DNA from: Gammaproteobacteria bacterium | GTDB lineage: Bacteria; Pseudomonadota; Gammaproteobacteria; Pseudomonadales; Azotimanducaceae | Length of the DNA stretch: 5,482 bases | Assembly (NCBI GenBank): GCA_028821035.1 | Contig: JAPPHP010000100.1 | Coordinates: 4,739 to 10,220 of the forward strand | Direction: 5' to 3' | Part shown: piece after piece, positions 1 to 4,145 of the stretch | Layout of the letters: every line of letters starts with the position of its first letter | How positions within the stretch are numbered: the stretch's first letter is position 1 | Notes under the pieces: model-generated | The model's input: the letters and a program-made list of their open reading frames with translations, nothing else | Told to the model about the DNA's origin: nothing | Database searches by the model: none | Made by a program: the position numbers and the translations under genes

Positions 1-828
1 GCGCAGCACGCCGAGCTGCCTGGCTGCGAGCCATGCCGCCAGGTCCGAAGCCAGGCGCCGCATGGGGAACAGCAGCGTCTGCTTGTTCGAGACGGCTTCG
101 ATGAGGTGCACGGAGGATGCGAACGTCTCCCGGGGCACGATGGGAGTCCGCGGATCGGGCGTCTCGCCGGTGAGACGCGACAGGTACTCCGGCAGCGCCT
201 TCCCGAAACGCGCCCCGAGTTCGTCGCGGGGCAGCGCCAGCAACTCCCCGATCCGGAATACGCCCATGTTTGACAGGCGTTCCACGTCGCGCGCCGGGAT
301 CTCCGCACAGACGAGCGGCACGTTCCGCAGGGCGGTGAGCGACGCGGCCGGCACGTCGCCCCCGGGCGCCGGCAGCTTCCCCGAACGCGCCAGGGTCAGC
401 GCCCCGGCGGGGGTGTGCGCGAAAGCGACCCGCGCCGCGTGTCCGATGTCCCGGAAGAGACGCGCGAGACCGCCGGCGACGGCGTCGACGTTACCGAAGA
501 GGGCAAGGCTGCCGTGCATGTCGAGCACCAGTCCGCCCGGAGCGCAGACGCTGACGTGGGAGGTGTAGCGGTAGGCGGCTTCGGCCAGGCAGTGCAGCCG
601 GTCGAGTTCGGCGGGCAGGTCGCGTTCGAAGTGCGTGAGCCGGGAAGCGACGCCATGCGCGGTGGCGAGCGTCGATCCGGGGACGATGCCGGCCCGGCGC
701 GCCTCGACGTTGGCAAGCCGTACGCGGCGGTCTTCCACGAGTACGGCGGGGGAGGCGGTGTCCTCGGGATGCCGGCGCTCGAATATCTCGATCCCGAGAC
801 GCGGGAAGTGCACTGCGAACCACAGCAC
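1..828 (-). CDS. imuB: ImuB, catalytically inactive Y-family polymerase homologue (C-terminus beyond the window)
   Basis: ImuB is the adaptor of the ImuA-ImuB-DnaE2 mutasome: in studied relatives it binds the beta clamp and brings the error-prone polymerase DnaE2 to damaged DNA. My translation from GTG at 828 gives 276 residues, open to the left edge; the family is usually near 450-550, so the C-terminal part, with any clamp-binding motif, is missing here. The N-terminus LWFAVHFPRLGIEIF is typical of ImuB and lacks the first metal-binding Asp of active Y polymerases. The segment LVLDMHGSLALFG (about 100-112) sits where active enzymes have the Asp-Glu pair; the Glu position is Met. A helix-hairpin-helix-like stretch (RLSNMGVFRIGELLALP) lies near 184-200. 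The GTG start is chosen because the family motif begins at once and AGGAGA lies 7 bases upstream. It follows imuA by 12 bases and is probably co-transcribed and translationally coupled. Confidence 0.9.
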   Translation of the reverse strand, partial: MLWFAVHFPRLGIEIFERRHPEDTASPAVLVEDRRVRLANVEARRAGIVPGSTLATAHGVASRLTHFERDLPAELDRLHCLAEAAYRYTSHVSVCAPGGLVLDMHGSLALFGNVDAVAGGLARLFRDIGHAARVAFAHTPAGALTLARSGKLPAPGGDVPAASLTALRNVPLVCAEIPARDVERLSNMGVFRIGELLALPRDELGARFGKALPEYLSRLTGETPDPRTPIVPRETFASSVHLIEAVSNKQTLLFPMRRLASDLAAWLAARQLGVLR

Positions 829-835
829 GGCCGTC

Positions 836-841
836 TCTCCT
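836..841 (-). promoter_or_regulatory. Shine-Dalgarno sequence of imuB, overlapping the imuA stop
   Basis: On the minus strand the imuA stop TGA (843-841) runs straight into AGGAGA (841-836), followed by 7 bases and GTG at 828. This strong purine-rich site decides in favour of the GTG start. The overlap with the stop codon suggests that ribosomes ending imuA restart on imuB. Confidence 0.7.
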
Positions 842-1572
842 CACCCCTTGATCCCGGCCGCTGACTGCACGATGCCGAGAGTCTCTCCGCGCCAGTACGC
901 GAACCGTTCCTCCAGGGCAGCGGGTTCGTATCGGACGGGACCCTGGCCGAACTCGAGCACCAGGCGCGAGGTCGCCCACCCGCCGCGTCGCTTCAGCACG
1001 GTAAGGCCGACCCGGTCGCAGCGTTCGCTCGGCTCGTCCTCGACCAGGACGCGAAGCTCCGCCATCGAGGGCCTTGCGGACGCGATGGCGGGACGGAACA
1101 GGTTCGCCCACGCGCGGCCCTGTTTCGCCGCGAGCTGGAGTCGGCGGATACCGGTGGGGCCGAGGCCGGCTTCGTCCAGCCAGGCCAGGACGGCGCTCGA
1201 CGCACCGCTCCTGAGCGCCTGCTCGGTCGCCCACAACGCTTCGCGACGGTCCCGCGGATGGATCAGCAGGACGCGCTCGAGATCGATGCCGGAACTCGCG
1301 AGCGCCGGCGCATACGGCGTGAACGGCGGCGCGATCCAGGCAATCCAGCGCGCGTCGGACCGGCTCAGTCGCGCGAGCGCGGGAAGCAGCAGCCGAAGTT
1401 CACCGACGCCGGGAGTGTCGCAGAGGAACTCCGCCAGACCGGTGGAGGGCCAGCCGCCGTCGTGCAGTTCGGCGTCGAGTTCCGGAAATCCGGTCGGGTG
1501 CCCGGAACGGCCGCTGCTGCGTGCAAGACTGCGCGCACGCCAGAGGTCCGGATGATCGAGCACGGCACTCAT
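841..1572 (-). CDS. imuA: ImuA, RecA-like translesion synthesis accessory protein
   Basis: ImuA (also annotated as a SulA/RecA-like SOS protein) is the first gene of the imuA-imuB-dnaE2 damage-induced mutagenesis cassette; in studied relatives it interacts with RecA and ImuB. The 243-residue length is normal for the family. Family hallmarks are the N-terminal HPDLWRAR (7-14), PTGFPELDAEL (26-36) and GGWP (39-42), then GELRLLLPALARL (57-69), APPFTPYAPAL (81-91), RSGASSAVLAWL (121-132), RRLQLAAKQG (143-152) and LKRRGG (193-198). The region matching the RecA P-loop (about 52-60, DTPGVGELR) has Glu58 where the Walker A Lys should be, so ATP binding in the RecA manner is unlikely, as is usual in this family. 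The ATG at 1572 is preceded by GGAAAG 11 bases upstream, a modest ribosome site. Transcription probably starts from the LexA-type promoter just upstream. Confidence 0.93.
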   Translation of the reverse strand: MSAVLDHPDLWRARSLARSSGRSGHPTGFPELDAELHDGGWPSTGLAEFLCDTPGVGELRLLLPALARLSRSDARWIAWIAPPFTPYAPALASSGIDLERVLLIHPRDRREALWATEQALRSGASSAVLAWLDEAGLGPTGIRRLQLAAKQGRAWANLFRPAIASARPSMAELRVLVEDEPSERCDRVGLTVLKRRGGWATSRLVLEFGQGPVRYEPAALEERFAYWRGETLGIVQSAAGIKG

Positions 1573-1579
1573 CGAGATG

Positions 1580-1595
1580 CTGACTTTCCATACAG
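1580..1595. promoter_or_regulatory. LexA-like box 2, over the imuA leader and ribosome site
   Basis: The minus strand reads CTGT-N8-TCAG, again one base from the CTGT-N8-ACAG core. It begins 32 bases (about three helical turns) from box 1, so two dimers would lie on the same face of the DNA. It overlaps the GGAAAG ribosome site (1589-1584) and ends 8 bases before the imuA ATG. Two imperfect boxes in phase suggest cooperative repression, but binding is not shown. Confidence 0.5.
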
Positions 1596-1618
1596 GGGTC
1601 GTTCAGATTACCTGTATG
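1589..1618. repeat. Perfect 8-bp inverted repeat with 14-bp spacer in the imuA promoter
   Basis: CATACAGG (1589-1596) and CCTGTATG (1611-1618) are exact reverse complements, with 14 bases between them. Each arm supplies the better-conserved half of one of the two LexA-like boxes. The repeat may simply be the inner halves of two adjacent operators, or it may be a single widely spaced operator for another regulator. Confidence 0.75.
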
Positions 1619-1633
1619 AAATGCCAGTATCAA
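1605..1633 (-). promoter_or_regulatory. Candidate sigma-70 promoter of imuAB
   Basis: Reading the minus strand, TTGATA (1633-1628) matches the -35 consensus at 5 of 6 bases. After a spacer of exactly 17 bases comes TAATCT (1610-1605), a weaker -10 that keeps the key T, A and final T. The predicted start point would be near 1598, giving a leader of about 26 bases before imuA. The 17-base spacer is almost wholly filled by a LexA-like box, the classical arrangement for an SOS promoter. The assignment rests on sequence alone. Confidence 0.6.
1612..1627. promoter_or_regulatory. LexA-like box 1, within the imuA promoter spacer
   Basis: The plus strand reads CTGT-N8-CCAG, one base away from the CTGT-N8-ACAG core of the gamma/betaproteobacterial LexA box; on the minus strand it reads CTGG-N8-ACAG. 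Flanking TA on the right side extends the match to the usual TACTGT/ACAGTA form on one arm. The site fills positions 2-17 of the 17-base -35/-10 spacer, so a bound repressor would block RNA polymerase. Confidence 0.6.
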
Positions 1634-1679
1634 GAGTCCCGTTGCCCGGTTACTCGAATCCCTCCGGATGCGTCGACTG

Positions 1680-2669
1680 CTAGCGCCACAGGTCCGCGCA
1701 CATGCGGTCGATGTCCCACCGCGCGGTCCAACCGAGTTCGTCCCGGGCGCGTCCCGGATCGGCCAGGGTGACGGGCGCGTCCCCCGGACGGCGGCCGACG
1801 ATCCGGTAGGGAATCGTCTTCCCGCTCGCCCGCTCGAACGCGCGTATCGCCTCGAACACCGTGTGCCCGCGCCCCGTGCCGAGATTGTGCACGGCGAATC
1901 CCGGCTTGCGCTCGAGGTACTCCACGGCGCGGATGTGCGCCCGGGCCAGGTCGACGACGTGGAGGTAGTCGCGCACGCAGGTGCCGTCCCGGGTCGGGTA
2001 GTCGTTCCCGAACACCTCCAGCAGTTCGCGCCGGCCGACCGCCACCTGGGCGATGCACGGCAGCAGGTTCCGGGGAACGCCCATCGGGTCTTCCCCGATC
2101 ACCCCGCTCGGGTGCGCGCCGACCGCGTTGAAGTAGCGCAGGACCGAGACGCGCCAGTCCGGGTTCGCGGCGCAGAGGTCCCGCAGCAGTTCCTCCACGA
2201 TCAGCTTCGTGCGTCCGTAGGGACTGTCCGGTCCGGTCGGAGAACTCTCGCTGAGTGGCGCCGGGTCCTCCGCGGCGTCGACCCGGTAGACCGTGGCAGA
2301 GGAACTGAAGACCAGCGTCCGCACGCCGTGGGCCTCCATGCGCTCGAGCAGGCACGCGGTCCCCGCGACGTTGGTCCCGTAGTAGCGCAGCGGTTCCTCG
2401 ACCGACTCGCCGACGGCCTTGAGTCCCGCGAAGTGCATGACGGCGTCGAAGCCGCCGCCCCCGAGCACGTCGTCGAGACAGCCGGCATCGCGAATGTCGC
2501 CTTCCGTCGATGCGATCTCGCGATTCGCCAGTGCTGCGAGCGCCGACATCGCGCGGGGCGATGCGTTCGAGAAGTCGTCGAGCACGACCGGCTCGTGGCC
2601 CGCCGTCAGGAGTTCGAGCACGGTGTGACTACCGAGGTAGCCGGCGCCGCCGGTGACGAGGACCTTCAT
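1680..2669 (-). CDS. galE: UDP-glucose 4-epimerase
   Basis: GalE interconverts UDP-glucose and UDP-galactose in the cytoplasm using tightly bound NAD, supplying galactose for surface polysaccharide or entering the Leloir pathway. The protein is 329 residues, close to the usual 330-340. It shows the extended short-chain dehydrogenase pattern: TGGAGYLGSH (6-15), GDIRD (57-61), HFAGLKAVGES (79-89), the catalytic Ser in FSSSATVY (121-128, Ser124), the YxxxK pair Tyr151/Lys155, RYFNAVGAHPSG (178-189), and DGTCVRDYLHVVDLA (228-242). The ATG at 2669 is chosen because NAD-binding strand 1 (MKVLVTGG) begins there; an in-frame ATG at 2699 would add ten residues with no family likeness and overlap ugd. 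Oddities: the Gly usually following SSATVY is Arg129, and Thr301 stands where E. coli has the substrate-gating Tyr299. It follows ugd by 10 bases with a weak ribosome site, so coupling to ugd translation is likely. Confidence 0.96.
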   Translation of the reverse strand: MKVLVTGGAGYLGSHTVLELLTAGHEPVVLDDFSNASPRAMSALAALANREIASTEGDIRDAGCLDDVLGGGGFDAVMHFAGLKAVGESVEEPLRYYGTNVAGTACLLERMEAHGVRTLVFSSSATVYRVDAAEDPAPLSESSPTGPDSPYGRTKLIVEELLRDLCAANPDWRVSVLRYFNAVGAHPSGVIGEDPMGVPRNLLPCIAQVAVGRRELLEVFGNDYPTRDGTCVRDYLHVVDLARAHIRAVEYLERKPGFAVHNLGTGRGHTVFEAIRAFERASGKTIPYRIVGRRPGDAPVTLADPGRARDELGWTARWDIDRMCADLWR

Positions 2670-2679
2670 CGACCCGCTG

Positions 2680-4008
2680 TCACCCCGCCGGCCGGCCAAT
2701 GGGGAAGTGATCGAATCCCATTTCCCGGAGCAGGGCGGGATCGTAGAGGTTGCGGCCGTCGAAGATCGCCGGTGTCTTCAGGGACCGCCGGATCGCCTCG
2801 AAGTCCGGGCTCCAGAACTCCGCCCACTCGGTAACCACCACCAGCGCGTCGGCCCCGTCGAGAGCCTCGTCCCGGCTGTCGCAAAGGACCAGGTCCTCGC
2901 GTTCCCCGTAGATTTCGCGCGCCGCGTCCCGGGCAGCCGGGTCGTACGCGCGCACTGCGGCCCCGGCCTGCCACAGCCGCTCCATCAGGACCCGGCTCGG
3001 CGCCTCGCGCATGTCGTCGGTGTTGGGCTTGAAGGCGAGGCCCCAGAAGGCGAGGGTGCGCCCGGCAAGACCGTCCTCGAAGTACGCCTGCATCTTCTCG
3101 AACAGCAGCTCCTTCTGGCGCGCGTTCACGGCTTCCACGCCGCGCAGCACGTCGACGTCACACCCGGCCTGTTCCGCCGTGCGGATGAGCGCCCGGAGGT
3201 CCTTCGGAAAGCACGACCCGCCGTAGCCGATGCCGGGATAAATGAAGCTCGGTCCGATGCGCGGGTCCGAACCGATGCCGCGCCGCACGGACTCGATGTC
3301 CGCCCCGAGGCGCTCCGCCAGGTTCGCGAGTTCGTTCATGAGGCTGATGCGCGTCGCGAGCATCGCGTTGGCCGCGTACTTCGTGAGTTCGGCCGAGCGG
3401 ACATCCATGTGGACGACCTTGTCCCGATTCCGGTTGAACGGCGCGTAGAGGCGCTCGAGGCTCCGGGCCGCCGTCGCGCTGTCGCTGCCGATGACGATGC
3501 GGTCGGGCTTCATGAAGTCGGCGACGGCGGCGCCTTCCTTCAGGAATTCCGGGTTCGAGACGACATCGAAATTCACGGATACGCCACGCTCCTCGAGAAC
3601 GGCCGCGATCCGTTCGCGAACGCGCCCCGCGGCGCCGACAGGGACGGTGGACTTGTCGACGACGATCTTTGGGGCATCCATGTGCCGGCCGATGGCCCCG
3701 GCGACGTCCAGTACGTGCCCGAGGTCCGCCGAGCCGTCCTCGTCGGGCGGGGTGTCCACCGCGATGAAGAGGATGTCCCCCTGGCCGACGCCGGCCGCGG
3801 CGTCCGTCGTGAAGGTCAGCCGGCCCGTGTGCCGGCCGTGCTCCAGTAGTTCCGCGAGGCCCGGCTCGTGGATCGGCACGACGCCGCGCTCGAGATCCGC
3901 GACCCGGTCCGCGTCGATGTCCACGCAGACGACGCGGTTGCCCCGTTCCGCGAAGCACGCGCCGGTGACGAGCCCGACGTAACCGGCTCCGAACACGGTG
4001 AGATTCAT
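2680..4008 (-). CDS. ugd: UDP-glucose 6-dehydrogenase
   Basis: Ugd oxidises UDP-glucose to UDP-glucuronate with two NAD+ in the cytoplasm; the product feeds capsule, exopolysaccharide and lipid A sugar synthesis. The 442 residues are the normal length. The N-terminal NAD domain has GAGYVGL (7-13) and VDID (29-32). Catalytic elements follow in order: STVPVG (120-125), SNPEFLKEGAA (151-161, Glu154), the central helix with TKYAANAMLATRISLMNE (209-226, Lys210 and Asn214), and GYGGSCFPKD (261-270) with the nucleophile Cys266 and Asp270. The C-terminal UDP-binding domain has WGLAFKPNTDDMREAPS (322-338) and FDGRNLYDP (416-424). GYGGSCFPKD with KPNTDDMREAPS favours Ugd over GDP-mannose dehydrogenase. 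One unusual residue is Asp85 in AVDTPP, where most relatives have Gly. The ATG at 4008 is set by the start of the Rossmann strand and GGGGG 5 bases upstream; an in-frame ATG at 4032 would add eight unlikely residues. It heads an operon with galE. Confidence 0.97.
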   Translation of the reverse strand: MNLTVFGAGYVGLVTGACFAERGNRVVCVDIDADRVADLERGVVPIHEPGLAELLEHGRHTGRLTFTTDAAAGVGQGDILFIAVDTPPDEDGSADLGHVLDVAGAIGRHMDAPKIVVDKSTVPVGAAGRVRERIAAVLEERGVSVNFDVVSNPEFLKEGAAVADFMKPDRIVIGSDSATAARSLERLYAPFNRNRDKVVHMDVRSAELTKYAANAMLATRISLMNELANLAERLGADIESVRRGIGSDPRIGPSFIYPGIGYGGSCFPKDLRALIRTAEQAGCDVDVLRGVEAVNARQKELLFEKMQAYFEDGLAGRTLAFWGLAFKPNTDDMREAPSRVLMERLWQAGAAVRAYDPAARDAAREIYGEREDLVLCDSRDEALDGADALVVVTEWAEFWSPDFEAIRRSLKTPAIFDGRNLYDPALLREMGFDHFPIGRPAG

Positions 4009-4013
4009 GGCTG

Positions 4014-4018
4014 CCCCC
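4014..4018 (-). promoter_or_regulatory. Ribosome binding site of ugd
   Basis: GGGGG on the minus strand lies 5 bases before the ATG at 4008. It is a G-rich variant of GGAGG and supports this start rather than the in-frame ATG at 4032, which has no comparable site in the expected position. Confidence 0.45.
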
Positions 4019-4030
4019 AGGAACGCCGGC

Positions 4031-4048
4031 ACCGTCCTGACAGACGGT
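4031..4048. repeat. Perfect inverted repeat upstream of ugd
   Basis: ACCGTC (4031-4036) and GACGGT (4043-4048) are exact reverse complements around the six bases CTGACA. The element lies 22 bases upstream of the ugd ATG, so it could be an operator or, if transcribed, a leader hairpin with a 6-bp stem and 6-base loop. On the minus strand a TTGACC hexamer (4052-4047), which resembles a -35 box, touches its edge, but no convincing -10 follows at the right distance. No regulator can be named. Confidence 0.5.
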
Positions 4049-4064
4049 CAACCGCCGCCGAAGG

Positions 4065-4094
4065 TTCGCGGTTTGCCGTCCGGTTTGCAATACT
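4065..4094 (+). promoter_or_regulatory. Weak candidate promoter of gor
   Basis: TGCAATACT (4086-4094) resembles an extended -10: TG, one base, then AATACT, which matches TATAAT at 4 of 6. The best -35 at an 18-base spacing is TTCGCG (4065-4070), only 3 of 6. This is the most AT-rich patch between ugd and gor, which is the main argument for it. The start point would fall near 4101, inside the hairpin described next. Confidence 0.3.
4069..4088 (+). repeat. Direct repeat CGGTTTGC, 12-bp period, upstream of gor
   Basis: CGGTTTGC occurs at 4069-4076 and again at 4081-4088, starts 12 bases apart, with CGTC between. The second copy runs into the candidate extended -10 of gor. It could be a binding site for a regulator that reads tandem half-sites, or chance in a GC-rich gap. 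Confidence 0.4.
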
Positions 4095-4112
4095 CCGCGC
4101 GCCGTCGCGCGG
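4095..4112 (+). repeat. GC-rich hairpin in the gor upstream region, followed by two palindromes
   Basis: CCGCGCG (4095-4101) and CGCGCGG (4106-4112) pair perfectly around the loop CCGT. Directly after come the palindromes GGCATGCC (4111-4118) and GGCGCGCC (4119-4126), and an alternative stem pairing CGCGCGGC with GCC-G-GCGCG is possible with one bulged base. There is no T-run, so this is not an intrinsic terminator for either strand. It may be an mRNA leader structure or just GC-rich sequence. Confidence 0.4.
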
Positions 4113-4145
4113 CATGCCGGCGCGCCGCAACACCATCAAGAACAA

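Noticed and set aside
491..1234. 247-codon minus-strand frame overlapping imuA and imuB
   Set aside because: It is out of frame with both genes, is Arg/Pro-rich, and spans the well-supported imuA/imuB junction.
1634..1655. Imperfect hairpin GAGT...ACTC with inner CCG/CGG after galE, as a terminator
   Set aside because: The stem is short and interrupted, and no T-run follows on the minus strand.
2670..2699. Upstream in-frame ATG at 2699 as the galE start
   Set aside because: It adds ten residues before the MKVLVTGG strand that begins the family, would overlap the end of ugd, and has no better ribosome site.
1668..2834. 388-codon open frame on the plus strand, antisense to galE
   Set aside because: Opposite galE, crossing its start into ugd; explained by third-position GC bias of the real genes.
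2653..3849. 398-codon open frame on the plus strand, antisense to ugd
   Set aside because: Opposite the fully supported ugd gene; no family motifs and shadow-like composition.
4047..4052. TTGACC on the minus strand as a -35 box for ugd
   Set aside because: No hexamer resembling TATAAT occurs 16-18 bases downstream (the 17-base position reads CGGCGT), so a promoter call is not supported.
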